NCBI GenBank assembly: GCA_947455725.1 | Contig: CANGPL010000017.1 | Location: 1-51,586 of the forward strand | DNA: 51,586 nt | Direction: 5' to 3' | DNA from: Hyphomicrobiales bacterium | Lineage (GTDB): Bacteria; Pseudomonadota; Alphaproteobacteria; Rhizobiales; Beijerinckiaceae | In this document: positions 1 through 8,288 of the stretch, piece by piece | How the letters are laid out: every line of letters begins with the position of its first letter | Numbering within the stretch: the stretch's first letter is position 1 | Program-made: the position numbers and the translations under genes | The notes under the pieces: model-generated | What the model saw: only the letters and a program-made list of their open reading frames with translations | What the model was told of the DNA's origin: nothing | Databases searched by the model: none

Positions 1-459
1 ATCGTCGTCATGAATAAAGGCGTGATTGAGCAGGTCGGGACGCCGGATGAGGTTTATCATCAGCCAGCCTCCACCTATGTTGCGGGCTTTGTCGGATCAC
101 CAGGTTTGAATTTGTTGCATGTGAATTTTGATCGCTCGACGCATTCGCTCCGGTTCAAGGACGGGCAAGTCCTGAAGCTAGATTCGACGCATGGTGTGAA
201 CGTGCCTGATGGCCCGATTGTCTTTGGCTTCCGTGCCGAACAGGCAAGAGTAACGGAAGGGGATGGGCTTACGATCACGGCGAATTTCAACGAAGCCCTA
301 GGGTCAAACTATCTCGTACATGGTCGCCTTGGTTATGAGGAAGCCATTATTTCGTTACCGGGCGACCATCCGTTTCAGGCGGATGCTGCGTTGAAGATAA
401 CGATCCATGAGAGAGCAATGCATTTTTTCGACGCCCAAACGGGACGAAGGCTTGACTGA
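1..459 (+). CDS. ugpC: sn-glycerol-3-phosphate ABC transporter ATP-binding protein UgpC (C-terminal part)
   Basis: Only the C-terminal 152 residues are present; the reading frame is open from base 1, so the Walker and signature motifs lie outside the window. What remains is the end of the nucleotide-binding domain ([15 protein letters not shown], then GSPGLNLL) and a TOBE domain of about 100 residues. The family of MalK-like importer ATPases is secure. UgpC is preferred over MalK because the TOBE end ([12 protein letters not shown], then [11 protein letters not shown]) matches remembered UgpC sequence well. UgpC powers import of glycerol-3-phosphate and its diesters at the inner membrane, and in rhizobia it usually belongs to the Pho regulon, which suits the phosphorus genes that follow. 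The ATG at base 10 is internal, not the start. Confidence 0.8.
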   Translation: MVVMNKGVIEQVGTPDEVYHQPASTYVAGFVGSPGLNLLHVNFDRSTHSLRFKDGQVLKLDSTHGVNVPDGPIVFGFRAEQARVTEGDGLTITANFNEALGSNYLVHGRLGYEEAIISLPGDHPFQADAALKITIHERAMHFFDAQTGRRLD

Positions 460-577
460 GCGGTTAGAGACCAAATTCAGTCATTATATTACGTAGCGTT
501 ATGTGTTGTTCGGCGCGCCTACTGAGCCCGATGGCGTTGTTGAAACGGGAGATGTTACGGGCGGGAGCTTGTAAAAA

Positions 578-1579
578 ATGCTTTCATCCGAGGATACGGG
601 ATTGAAAGAGCCTAAAGGTGGGCTTTTATGGGCTTTTCGCTTTGATGGTACCGATCCGCCGGTATTGTTAGATGCTTTTCCAAACGAATTAATTATCGAC
701 GCTCCAAACCATTGGTACTGGCTCCATTTTGCTTCGTCTCATGAGCAGGCACGTCACCTTATACGAGACCTGCCATTCCTTTCCGATGACGCCAAAGATA
801 GTTTGATTGATCAGGATGGTGGCTTACGATTGGATGTTGAAGGCGACACCCTTTATGGTGCCATTTCCGATTTTGAGCGTGATTTGTCCGGCCGCACGAA
901 GGAAACTGCTAAGCTCGCCTTTGCGCTCAATAAGCGTTTGTTCATTAGCATGCGGCGGCATGCCTTACATTCAACCGATCGTGTTCGGCGACAGATTTCG
1001 AAGGGGCATTATCCAACCTCGCCGATAGATTTGCTCGAGATGATTTTTTCGCATTTCACCCATGCGGTAGCGAGTGAATTATCGGGTTTATCGGACATTT
1101 TAGATGAGATTGAAGACCGCGTATTGCAACCCGAAGTAAATGATGATCGGGTTCGTCTTGCGCCTATTCGGCGAATGTCGGCGCGCCTGCATCGCGATAT
1201 TTTCGCAATGCGAAACTCTTTCGTCCGATTTGAAAAATTACAATTGGCTTTACCGGCAGATTTTGACGACGTAGCCCTTCGACTATCGCGTGAGCTTGAG
1301 GCTTTGGACCATGATGCTGTGTTGGTGCAGGATCGGGCGCGTCTGTTGCAGGATGAAATGGCCGCGAAGACGAATGCGGCGATCAATGACAATCTTCGTA
1401 TCTTGTCGATTCTAACATCATTACTCCTGCCGCCAACCTTGATTGCTGGTATTTTCGGGATGAATGTTAAAGATCTGCCGTTTCTCGAAACGCCGGGCGG
1501 GTTTTGGTATGTGACTGGCTTGTGCCTACTTTCAAGCTTTTTTGCTTACAGGTTGATGAAAAAGCTGGATATTACATAG
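578..1579 (+). CDS. CorA-family divalent cation transporter, ZntB-like
   Basis: A 333-residue protein with a long cytosolic N-terminal domain and two C-terminal membrane segments. The CorA-family signature GMN lies at the end of the first segment (IFGMNVKDLPF), followed by a short loop and the last helix (WYVTGLCLLSSFFAYRLMKK). Length and layout match the CorA/ZntB family of pentameric channels for Mg2+, Zn2+, Ni2+ or Co2+. The NVKDLP loop and acidic N-terminus look more like ZntB than CorA, so the substrate is open. An in-frame stop lies two codons upstream, so the ATG is the earliest start; a GGGAG sits about 10 bases before it. It is 118 bases after ugpC and has no obvious terminator behind it. 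Confidence 0.85.
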   Translation: MLSSEDTGLKEPKGGLLWAFRFDGTDPPVLLDAFPNELIIDAPNHWYWLHFASSHEQARHLIRDLPFLSDDAKDSLIDQDGGLRLDVEGDTLYGAISDFERDLSGRTKETAKLAFALNKRLFISMRRHALHSTDRVRRQISKGHYPTSPIDLLEMIFSHFTHAVASELSGLSDILDEIEDRVLQPEVNDDRVRLAPIRRMSARLHRDIFAMRNSFVRFEKLQLALPADFDDVALRLSRELEALDHDAVLVQDRARLLQDEMAAKTNAAINDNLRILSILTSLLLPPTLIAGIFGMNVKDLPFLETPGGFWYVTGLCLLSSFFAYRLMKKLDIT

Positions 1580-1598
1580 GGTTGTAATTTTCAGATCC

Positions 1599-1616
1599 GT
1601 GTCACTTAAATTTCAT
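1599..1616 (+). promoter_or_regulatory. Pho-box-like site upstream of the metallophosphoesterase gene
   Basis: Two 7-base direct repeats, GTGTCAC and ATTTCAT, are separated by TTAA. They match the PhoB box (CTGTCAT-N4-CTGTCAT) at 10 of 14 positions, or 11 if C is allowed at the last base of a repeat. A weak -10 candidate (TATTCA, 1627-1632) begins 10 bases after the box, the same spacing as in the stronger phnC site. If used, transcription would begin near 1639, which excludes the TTG (1619) and ATG (1634) starts and supports the ATG at 1676. Confidence 0.4.
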
Positions 1617-1675
1617 GATTGACGCCTATTCACATGACAATCGGATATAAATCATTCCCGGTGCCGGAGAAAATC

Positions 1676-2692
1676 ATGCGTCATTTTTCATACTTAAAAA
1701 CATCACTGTTCGCACTTGGCTTGGTAGCATTAAGCACATCTGTGTCCTATGCAGAAACCAAATTTACCTTTGGTCTATGGGGTGACATGCCATATGCGAA
1801 GGCTAAGGATCAGGACAAGATGCCAGCGCTTTTGGATAGCATCAATTCATCGGACATCGCTTTTTCGATCTATGATGGCGACATAAAGGATGGCAGCTCG
1901 AAGTGCACAGATGACGTGTTCGCAGACGCTACAAAAATGTTCAACACGTTGAAGCAGCCGACGGTTTATGTGCCGGGCGACAATGAGTGGACCGATTGCC
2001 ACCGCACGAACAATGGTGGGTATGACCAGCTTGAGCGTTTGTCATTTATCCGGAAGACGATGTTTTCAACGCCAAACAGCTATGGTCAAAAGACAATTGC
2101 TCTCGAGCATCAAGGAAAGATCGGCGAGAAATTTGTTGAAAATACCCGCTTTGTAAGAGAAGGTATTATCTTCGTTGGTCTGAACGTTCCTGGATCCAAC
2201 AACAACAAAGTGCTTGACGACAAGGAATGCATCAATAAAAGCGCACGCACACCGGAAATCTGTGCTGTTGGAAATAAGGAATATGAAGAGCGTGATGCTG
2301 CCAATGTCGCTTGGATGGCGGAATCTTTTAAAATAGCCCGCGATACAAAAGCCGCCGGTATCGTTTTGGTTTGGCAAGGAGACCCGGGCTTCGATCTGCC
2401 TGAAACCGAAGAGATCGATGAACGCACGGATGCTGGCCACAGCGGTTATACTAACTTCCTCGCCAAGCTGGTGAGCGAGACGGAAAACTACGCTGGCCAA
2501 GTGCTTATTGTTCATGGCGATACCCATTTCTTTAAGCTCGATAAACCGCTCTATTCACCGACAAAAGTACTTCCAAATCTGACTCGCCTTCAAACCTTTG
2601 GCAGCCCGTCGATTCACTGGGTTCGAGTTTCGGTTGACCCGGCATCAGCGAACGTCTTCACGGTTGATCCAGTTATCGTGAAGCAGAAATAA
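1676..2692 (+). CDS. Secreted metallophosphoesterase
   Basis: A protein of 338 residues beginning with a classical signal peptide: basic MRH, a hydrophobic stretch (LFALGLVALSTSVSYA) and a likely cleavage after SYA. The mature part has calcineurin-like phosphoesterase elements in order: a GDM near the start, YDGDIKDG, the GDNEW motif (VPGDNEWTDCH) and a late HGDTHFF. These are the usual metal-binding Asp, Asn and His residues of a dinuclear centre. I chose the ATG at 1676 because a GGAG lies 8 bases upstream and the signal peptide then starts the protein; a frame extending to TTG 1619 would bury it. A periplasmic phosphomonoesterase or diesterase is likely, but the substrate is unknown. A Pho-box-like sequence precedes it and a strong terminator follows. 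Confidence 0.8.
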   Translation: MRHFSYLKTSLFALGLVALSTSVSYAETKFTFGLWGDMPYAKAKDQDKMPALLDSINSSDIAFSIYDGDIKDGSSKCTDDVFADATKMFNTLKQPTVYVPGDNEWTDCHRTNNGGYDQLERLSFIRKTMFSTPNSYGQKTIALEHQGKIGEKFVENTRFVREGIIFVGLNVPGSNNNKVLDDKECINKSARTPEICAVGNKEYEERDAANVAWMAESFKIARDTKAAGIVLVWQGDPGFDLPETEEIDERTDAGHSGYTNFLAKLVSETENYAGQVLIVHGDTHFFKLDKPLYSPTKVLPNLTRLQTFGSPSIHWVRVSVDPASANVFTVDPVIVKQK

Positions 2693-2720
2693 TTTCTTTT
2701 CCGGATTACCTCAGCGACTG

Positions 2721-2757
2721 AAGCGGCAGATCTATTTGATCTGCCGCTTTAATTTTT
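2721..2757 (+). terminator. Rho-independent terminator
   Basis: A perfect 12-bp stem (2721-2732 with 2738-2749) around a TATTT loop is followed by a T-rich tail. It lies 28 bases after the metallophosphoesterase stop codon and separates that gene from the PPOX gene. Confidence 0.9.
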
Positions 2758-2801
2758 AACGAAATAATTAGAGAAAATCGTATTTAATGAAAGGTGGAAC
2801 G

Positions 2802-3419
2802 ATGTCTCATGTTATTAACTCTATATTGGCATTAGAAGCTCTTTACGGGCTGCCCGGCGAAACCTGCGTGGCGAAAGAGATCACTTATCTATCGCCTGAA
2901 TACCGCGCGATGATGGAGGCTTCGCCTTTTGCCGCATTGGCGACCTCTGGCCCTGAGGGGCTCGATTGTTCGCCGCGTGGCGACAGGCATGGCCACCTCG
3001 TTCGTATCGTCGATGATCGTACTTTGATGATGCCGGATCGACGCGGCAATAAACGGACCGACTCGCTTAAAAATATCATTCGTGACCCGCGTGTCGCGCT
3101 GATGTTTTTAATCCCTGGATCAGGCAATGCACTGCGCGTGAATGGCAGTGCCTATATCGATGCTGATCCTGCTTTGTGTGAGAGTTTTGCCGTTGACGGT
3201 CAAAATCCACTTTCGGTGATTGTGATCACGATTGAGGCCGTTTATTTCCAATGTGCGCGAGCCCTTATTCGCTCGGAATTATGGAATCCGGAACGCCATA
3301 TTGACCCTGCATCCCTGCCGACGCCGGGGCAGATTTTAGCCCGGCTCAGCAATGATCAAGTCGGCGGTCCCGACTATGATCGGGAATGGCCAGAACGGGC
3401 TAAGAAATCGATGTGGTAA
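2802..3419 (+). CDS. Pyridoxamine 5'-phosphate oxidase-like FMN-binding protein
   Basis: A 205-residue protein of the PPOX / split-barrel flavin fold. The pattern LDCSPRGD, then RTLMMPDRRGNKRTDSL, then RVALMFLIPG, then LRVNGSAYI resembles the DR_2398-type PPOX-class proteins, which bind FMN (or possibly F420) and whose substrates are mostly unknown. The start at 2802 is preferred over ATG 2787 because AAGGTGG lies 4-5 bases before it and four extra codons add nothing to the fold. It stands alone: a terminator lies upstream and a convergent small gene begins five bases downstream. Confidence 0.8.
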   Translation: MSHVINSILALEALYGLPGETCVAKEITYLSPEYRAMMEASPFAALATSGPEGLDCSPRGDRHGHLVRIVDDRTLMMPDRRGNKRTDSLKNIIRDPRVALMFLIPGSGNALRVNGSAYIDADPALCESFAVDGQNPLSVIVITIEAVYFQCARALIRSELWNPERHIDPASLPTPGQILARLSNDQVGGPDYDREWPERAKKSMW

Positions 3420-3424
3420 GGCGC

Positions 3425-3634
3425 TTAGGCGCGCTTACGCTGGTTGAGATAGCCCGACTTTTCAAGCTCAGCAATCTTGTCGCTCACGGACTTCCACGTC
3501 TCAAAACTCTTGATGTCGCCTCGGGAGCGGCAATTTTCTGCCCGATCGAGGGTTTGCTTGAAGGCTGATTTTCCGGATCGAAAAAGGGCAGCTTTCGCAT
3601 GAATTTCAATGGCTTGATCAATTGTGACAACCAT
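3425..3634 (-). CDS. Small conserved-looking hypothetical protein
   Basis: A basic, mostly helical protein of about 69 residues starting MVVTIDQAIEIHAKAAL and ending in RKRA. The style (TIDQAIEIHAKA, then a long charged helix) resembles short uncharacterised proteins annotated across Rhizobiales, but I cannot assign a family. The frame continues upstream to an ATG at 3724, giving 99 residues; the extra part is rich in His, Cys and Arg and looks non-coding, so I prefer the ATG at 3634. There is no convincing ribosome site for either start (only a GAAAG about 10 bases before 3634). It is convergent with the PPOX gene. No function can be proposed. Confidence 0.5.
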   Translation of the reverse strand: MVVTIDQAIEIHAKAALFRSGKSAFKQTLDRAENCRSRGDIKSFETWKSVSDKIAELEKSGYLNQRKRA

Positions 3635-3824
3635 GGGTGTCAAATCTTTCTGAACGCTAACCAGCCGCCGGATCATCCGATGACCGTGCAAAAGGCAGTG
3701 GAGATACGCGACCAATTGCCTCATTTTTTAGCAGTTAAGGTGAAGTTTGAAAAGCCCCACGGGCAGGGCGTCCTCGATGTCGGCGCGAGCGCGGGTTAAA
3801 TGGGTCGATTAGATCATCCACAGC

Positions 3825-3842
3825 CTGTCATGCCGATGTCAT
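3825..3842 (+). promoter_or_regulatory. Pho box for phnC
   Basis: CTGTCAT, a four-base spacer GCCG, then ATGTCAT: 13 of 14 repeat positions match the PhoB consensus. A plausible -10 (TAATCC, 3853-3858) starts 10 bases later, as expected for an activator box replacing the -35. The phnC start follows after a short leader with an AGGAGAG ribosome site. This indicates induction of phnCDE on phosphate starvation. Confidence 0.75.
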
Positions 3843-3884
3843 CGAAAACTCCTAATCCGCTGTTACGGTTTAGGAGAGAGTGTG

Positions 3885-4685
3885 ATGCTGGTCATTGATG
3901 GATTAAGCAAAATTTATGGCACCAATGCAGCCGTCGATTCGGTCTCGCTTTCGATAAAGCCTGGTAGCTTTGTGGGCGTTATCGGACGTTCCGGCGCTGG
4001 CAAATCGACGCTTCTTCGGATGATCAACCGGCTGAACGACCCGACCCATGGTCGGATCATGTTTGACGGCGTTGATGTGACATCTCTTCAAGGCGCGGAG
4101 CTTCGCGAATGGCGTCGCCGCTGCGCGATGATTTTCCAACAATTCAATTTGGTTGGCCGCTTGGATGTTTTGACCAATGTGTTGATGGGTCGCCTTTCAG
4201 GTGCGCCAGGTTGGCGTACCATGCTCAAACTTTGGGGCGATGACGACAAAGCCATTGCGCTTGCAGCCTTAGAGCAATTCGACATTGCTAATCTGGCCGC
4301 ACAACGCGCCGATCAGCTTTCGGGTGGCCAGCAACAACGCGTCGCCATCTGCCGCGCTTTGGTCCAAGAGCCTGATATTATTTTGGCTGACGAGCCGATT
4401 GCTTCGCTTGATCCGCGTAATACTAAAATTGTGATGGATGCACTTTTGCGCATCAATAAGCATTTCGGCATTACCGTTATTTGTAATCTTCATTCTCTCG
4501 ATTTGGCTCGCACCTATTGCGAGCGGCTTGTCGGTATGGCGCAGGGTCGATTGGTTTTCGACGATGTTCCTTCCGCGCTCACCGATGATGTAGCCCGCGA
4601 GCTTTACGGCTTAGAGGGGAACGAGGTGATGGATATTTCTTCTGCTGCTGAAAAAATGCCCGCAGGCATTACAGCGGTTGCCTAG
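3885..4685 (+). CDS. phnC: Phosphonate ABC transporter ATP-binding protein
   Basis: A 266-residue ABC ATPase that powers phosphonate uptake with PhnD and PhnE. It has Walker A (GRSGAGKST, near residue 36), a Q-loop (MIFQQFNLV), the signature LSGGQQQR, Walker B (DIILADEP) and a switch His (CNLHSLD). The [22 protein letters not shown] stretch is typical of PhnC. AGGAGAG sits 6 bases before the ATG at 3885, whereas the in-frame GTG at 3882 would be too close to it. It is first in phnC-phnD-phnE1-phnE2 and sits behind a Pho box. Confidence 0.95.
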   Translation: MLVIDGLSKIYGTNAAVDSVSLSIKPGSFVGVIGRSGAGKSTLLRMINRLNDPTHGRIMFDGVDVTSLQGAELREWRRRCAMIFQQFNLVGRLDVLTNVLMGRLSGAPGWRTMLKLWGDDDKAIALAALEQFDIANLAAQRADQLSGGQQQRVAICRALVQEPDIILADEPIASLDPRNTKIVMDALLRINKHFGITVICNLHSLDLARTYCERLVGMAQGRLVFDDVPSALTDDVARELYGLEGNEVMDISSAAEKMPAGITAVA

Positions 4686-4760
4686 AAACATTCGGCTCGG
4701 ATTGATTCCGATCTGGCTGGTGTATGACCTGACTAACATCGTTATTAAGGAGATGAGACC

Positions 4761-5672
4761 ATGATCACGCGTCGTATTATGCTTGCTGCGACTGCCGCTA
4801 TGGCAATCGTTGGTACCGCTTCGGGCACATTCGCTCAAGAGTGGAAGTCGAAATATCCAGAACTGACCTTCGCCGTTGTTCCTGCTGAAAACGCAGCAGA
4901 CACCACCAACCGTTGGCAGCCTTTGATGGACCACCTCTCGAAGACGATTGGCGTTCCAGTGAAGCTTCGTATTGTCAATGATTACGCCGCCGTGGTTCAA
5001 GGCCAGAAAGAAGGCACGATCCATATCGGTCTTTATGGTGCTGCTTCTTTCGCCCGCGCTATCATCGTTGGCGCAGATGTTTCGCCTTTTGGTATTGAAG
5101 TGAACAAAGACGGTTCGACCGGCTATTATTCGGTCGTCTATGTCAAGAAAGACAGCCCCTTCCAAAAGCTTGAAGATTTGAAGGGCAAGACGCTTGGCCT
5201 CGTCGATCCAAATTCAACCTCAGGCAACAATGTGCCGCGCTTTGAAATGAACAAGCTCGGCATTGATCCTGATAAATATTTCTCGAAAGTCGTTTATGCC
5301 GGTACGCATGAAAATGCTGCTATCGGTGTTGCACAGGGCACGTTCGACGCCTGCTTCAATGCTTGGACAAACGAAGAAGATTCAGACGCTTTGAAGGCCG
5401 ACAAGAAGGGCCTTTTGAAATTTAGCGATCTTCGCATCATCTATAAGTCGCAGCCGATCCTCAATGGACCGCTCGCTTATTTGAACTCGATGCCGGAAGA
5501 CCTCAAGAAGACCGTTGTTGACGCCTTCTTGAACGCCTACACGGCAAACCGTGAGGCCTTTGATAAGGCTTATGACGGCAAGAAGCTTTCCTATAAGGCG
5601 ATCACCACGAAGGACTATCAGCCAACGATCGACCTCGTGAAGTTCGTTGACGAGCTCAAGAAGAAGTCCTGA
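4761..5672 (+). CDS. phnD: Phosphonate-binding periplasmic protein
   Basis: A 303-residue substrate-binding protein with a clear signal peptide (MITRRIMLAATAAMAIVG, likely cleavage after TFA). The mature sequence shows PhnD-family features: LTFAVVPAENAADTTNRWQPL, the central DPNSTSGNNVPRF phosphonate-binding loop and YAGTHENA. PhnD captures alkylphosphonates in the periplasm and delivers them to PhnE1/E2. AAGGAGATGAGA before the ATG is a strong ribosome site, fitting the high level expected of a binding protein. It lies 75 bases after phnC, and a hairpin follows before phnE1. Confidence 0.95.
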   Translation: MITRRIMLAATAAMAIVGTASGTFAQEWKSKYPELTFAVVPAENAADTTNRWQPLMDHLSKTIGVPVKLRIVNDYAAVVQGQKEGTIHIGLYGAASFARAIIVGADVSPFGIEVNKDGSTGYYSVVYVKKDSPFQKLEDLKGKTLGLVDPNSTSGNNVPRFEMNKLGIDPDKYFSKVVYAGTHENAAIGVAQGTFDACFNAWTNEEDSDALKADKKGLLKFSDLRIIYKSQPILNGPLAYLNSMPEDLKKTVVDAFLNAYTANREAFDKAYDGKKLSYKAITTKDYQPTIDLVKFVDELKKKS

Positions 5673-5686
5673 TCTTTGATCAAAAG

Positions 5687-5717
5687 AAAGGCGACAGAGA
5701 AATCTGTCGCCTTTTTT
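5687..5717 (+). terminator. Intra-operon terminator or attenuator between phnD and phnE1
   Basis: A perfect 12-bp stem (5687-5698 with 5703-5714) closed by a GAAA tetraloop, with a run of T at 5712-5717. It lies 14 bases after the phnD stop. As no new promoter is obvious in the remaining gap, it probably ends most transcripts and protects the phnD mRNA, with readthrough supplying the permeases. Confidence 0.85.
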
Positions 5718-5734
5718 GGTAGGGAGCTGCTGAC

Positions 5735-6619
5735 GTGACAACGACGATCCATCCTTTGCCCGATGAGCAAAATAGCCGGTTGCAGGCCGAATATGCGGCG
5801 ACCGTGGCTCAGAAGCGGCGGCAGTTTTTTCTTGGGATGATCATCGTAGCGCTATTGGTCGTATTAGCCGCAATGGGTGCCGAAGTTGACCCGCATAAAT
5901 TTGCGAGCAATTTCTGGAAATTCCCGCGCTATTTTTATGATATGACGCCTAAGATTGGTGTCGCTACTTTTTTTGACGATGTTGCGGAGTGGTATTGGGG
6001 TTTGGGCAAATGGCTTAAACTCATGGCCGAGACCCTTCTCATCGCCTATATCGGAACGATTACCGGCGCCATCGCGGCTTTCGTGCTGTCCTTTTTCGCG
6101 AGCAATAGTCTTTCGGTTAACAGCTGGTCGAAATTTGCCGCGCGCCGTTTGCTCGAATTTTGCCGGACGGTTCCCGATATCGTTTTCGCGCTGATGTTTG
6201 TGGTCAGTTTCGGGCTTGGGCCTTTTCCCGGTGTGTTGGCGCTCGCCATTCATACGGCAGGCGCTTTGGGCAAACTCTTCTCAGAAGTCGTTGATAATAT
6301 CGATATCAAGCCCGTGGAAGGCTTGCGCGCCAGTGGCGCCTCTTGGACGCAACAGGTGCGCTTTGCAGCGGTGCCGCAGGTTTTATCAAATTTTACGAGT
6401 TATGCGCTGTTGCGCTTTGAAATCAATGTCCGTGGTGCCGCTGTGATGGGCTTTGTCGGCGCGGGCGGTATTGGCCAATTGCTCATCGAATATGTCCGCA
6501 AATTTTATTATGTGGATGTAGGCGCGGTGCTCATCATCATCATTCTGACCGTTATGTTGATTGATTATGGGACGGAAAAAATCCGGCATCGCCTCATCGC
6601 TATGGAGGGTGTGTCGTGA
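5735..6619 (+). CDS. phnE1: Phosphonate ABC transporter permease 1
   Basis: A 294-residue inner-membrane permease of the PhnE family. After a hydrophilic N-terminus comes one hydrophobic helix (FFLGMIIVALLVVLAAMG), then the core from about residue 95. It includes FCRTVPDIVFALMFVV and the EAA-type loop (GLRASGASWTQQVRFAAVPQVL) that contacts PhnC, and ends with GFVGAGGIGQLL and the final helix. The start is GTG 5735, with GGGAG upstream. Its stop overlaps the phnE2 GTG by four bases, so the two permeases are probably translationally coupled and form a heterodimer. Confidence 0.93.
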   Translation: MTTTIHPLPDEQNSRLQAEYAATVAQKRRQFFLGMIIVALLVVLAAMGAEVDPHKFASNFWKFPRYFYDMTPKIGVATFFDDVAEWYWGLGKWLKLMAETLLIAYIGTITGAIAAFVLSFFASNSLSVNSWSKFAARRLLEFCRTVPDIVFALMFVVSFGLGPFPGVLALAIHTAGALGKLFSEVVDNIDIKPVEGLRASGASWTQQVRFAAVPQVLSNFTSYALLRFEINVRGAAVMGFVGAGGIGQLLIEYVRKFYYVDVGAVLIIIILTVMLIDYGTEKIRHRLIAMEGVS

Positions 6620-7491
6620 ATACGAGCGCTACCAAAACGAGCATGCGGGATCGCTTCCCTGAAATCGGTGAGATGCGTGCAAAATATGCGCACGCTTTTA
6701 AAGGCGATCCCCGCCAACGCCGGTTGATGTATTCGATTGGCTCTGGTCTGGTCGCGCTTTATGTTTTTGGCCTCTATTATGTCGGCTTTTCGCCGCTGAT
6801 GCTGATCAACGGATTTGGTAAATTTGGTATTGTTGTAAAAGCGATGATGCCGCCAGATCCGGGCTCATGGGACAACGCCGTTGTTTTTACGCGCGGCGTT
6901 GTTGAGACGCTCGCTATGGCTTTTTTTGGTACCATTTGTGCGGCGCTCCTTGCGCTGCCCTTTGGCTTTCTTGCAGCGCGCAATATTGTTTCGAATTCAA
7001 TTTTGCACCATGCCGCGCGGCGTTTTCTTGATATCATCCGGGGCATTGATACGTTGATCTGGGCATTGATCTGGGTCGGCGTTGTCGGCCTTGGACCGTT
7101 TGCTGGCGTGCTGGCGATTATCACATCCGATTTCGGCGCGTTCGGTAAGCTCTTTTCTGAAGCCATTGAGGCTGCTGATCAAAAGCCGGTTGAAGGCATT
7201 GTCGCCTCTGGCGGATCGCGGCTTGAAAGCATTCGATTTGGTATTGTGCCGCAAATTCTGCCGGTACTGCTCGGCCAAGTGCTGTATTTCTTTGAATCGA
7301 ATACGCGCACAACCACCATTATCGGCATTGTGGGTGCAGGCGGCATTGGCCTTTATTTGACCGAAACCATCCGCACCTATTTATGGGAAGAGACGTCTTT
7401 CATTATCGTATTGGTCCTGATCACGGTTGCGGCGATTGATTGGATATCGAGCAAACTTCGGGTTGCCATTATTGGCGCGCGGCCGGTTTAA
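6616..7491 (+). CDS. phnE2: Phosphonate ABC transporter permease 2
   Basis: A 291-residue paralogue of PhnE1 with the same architecture: a first helix (LVALYVFGLYYVGFSP), FLDIIRGIDTLIWALIWVGVVGLG, the EAA-type loop (GIVASGGSRLESIRFGIVPQIL) and IGIVGAGGIGLYL. It begins with GTG inside the end of phnE1. Paired, non-identical PhnE proteins are common in rhizobial phn loci. Its 3' end overlaps the 3' end of convergent phnF by four bases. Confidence 0.93.
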   Translation: MNTSATKTSMRDRFPEIGEMRAKYAHAFKGDPRQRRLMYSIGSGLVALYVFGLYYVGFSPLMLINGFGKFGIVVKAMMPPDPGSWDNAVVFTRGVVETLAMAFFGTICAALLALPFGFLAARNIVSNSILHHAARRFLDIIRGIDTLIWALIWVGVVGLGPFAGVLAIITSDFGAFGKLFSEAIEAADQKPVEGIVASGGSRLESIRFGIVPQILPVLLGQVLYFFESNTRTTTIIGIVGAGGIGLYLTETIRTYLWEETSFIIVLVLITVAAIDWISSKLRVAIIGARPV

Positions 7492-8225
7492 TCCGCTTCA
7501 ACAATAAATTGAACGCGCGCTGGCGAAAATGCGCTTTCAACGACTTGCAAAGGCGTACTGTCGGCTAGGCTATCGATCCCCTCCGACGTTAGCACAGGGT
7601 CGCCATAGCTTAAGTCAAGACGGGCGACTTCTTCTTGCGTTGCGATCCGCGCCGAGAGCGCCGTTGAAAGCCGCCGATAGGCGTCAATGCCATAATGCCG
7701 GAAGGCTTCGGTAATCGACGTATTATGGTCGCGTAACACCGATGGGAAATCGGGAAAGCGGGTTGTCGACAGATAATGGATGGATAGGGAAATGGGCTTG
7801 CCACCCGCGGAGTTTAGCGCTTCCACCCGCCATACCGAATCCGATGTTGGCAGGTGGAGGGATTGCGAAATGCTGATCGGGATGGTGATGCAATGGACCG
7901 ACAGGATGCGCCCCGTCGCTTCGATGCCTGCGGCGTTAAAATTTTGCCGGAAGCTGACCGAGCGGCCAATCCGATAGGGAAAGCGCCGACCGGTTACAAA
8001 ACTGCCCCGGCCTTGCTCGACCGAGACGAGCCCCTGTTCCTGCAAATGACGCAAGGCCTGGCGGGCGGTGTGGCGATGCACGCCGTAGCGGGCGGCGAGT
8101 TCCAGCGCAGTCGGTAGTCCTTTGCCGGGCGTGTGGGTACCGCTCGCAATTTCCGCGGCGATATCATCGGCGATGCGCTTCCATGCCGTGACGGGTGCCG
8201 ATTTTTGGGCTGTTCCTGCTGCCAT
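7488..8225 (-). CDS. phnF: GntR-family phosphonate regulator PhnF
   Basis: A 245-residue HutC-subfamily GntR regulator. The N-terminal winged helix (residues about 13-80) contains ELAARYGVHRHTARQALRHLQEQGLV and the wing GRGSFV; the rest is a UTRA ligand-binding domain ending in SAFSPARVQFIVE. It is divergent from phnG across a gap carrying two HutC-type palindromes, so it very likely represses phnGHIJKLM and itself, with release by a phosphonate or pathway intermediate. The ligand is an inference. Its end overlaps phnE2 tail to tail. Confidence 0.9.
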   Translation of the reverse strand: MAAGTAQKSAPVTAWKRIADDIAAEIASGTHTPGKGLPTALELAARYGVHRHTARQALRHLQEQGLVSVEQGRGSFVTGRRFPYRIGRSVSFRQNFNAAGIEATGRILSVHCITIPISISQSLHLPTSDSVWRVEALNSAGGKPISLSIHYLSTTRFPDFPSVLRDHNTSITEAFRHYGIDAYRRLSTALSARIATQEEVARLDLSYGDPVLTSEGIDSLADSTPLQVVESAFSPARVQFIVEAD

Positions 8226-8260
8226 TGCTTGTTTCCCGTCACGAAAGCGTCATGCCAAAC

Positions 8261-8268
8261 GTATAGAC
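8261..8268. promoter_or_regulatory. HutC-type operator 1 (GTATAGAC)
   Basis: GTATAGAC matches the HutC-subfamily consensus GTMTAKAC. It lies 35 bases from the phnF ATG and overlaps a possible phnG -35 (TAGACC, 8264-8269; -10 TAATAG at 8287-8292, 17-base spacer). Confidence 0.6.
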
Positions 8269-8288
8269 CTTTAATCGGAATCGCGCTA

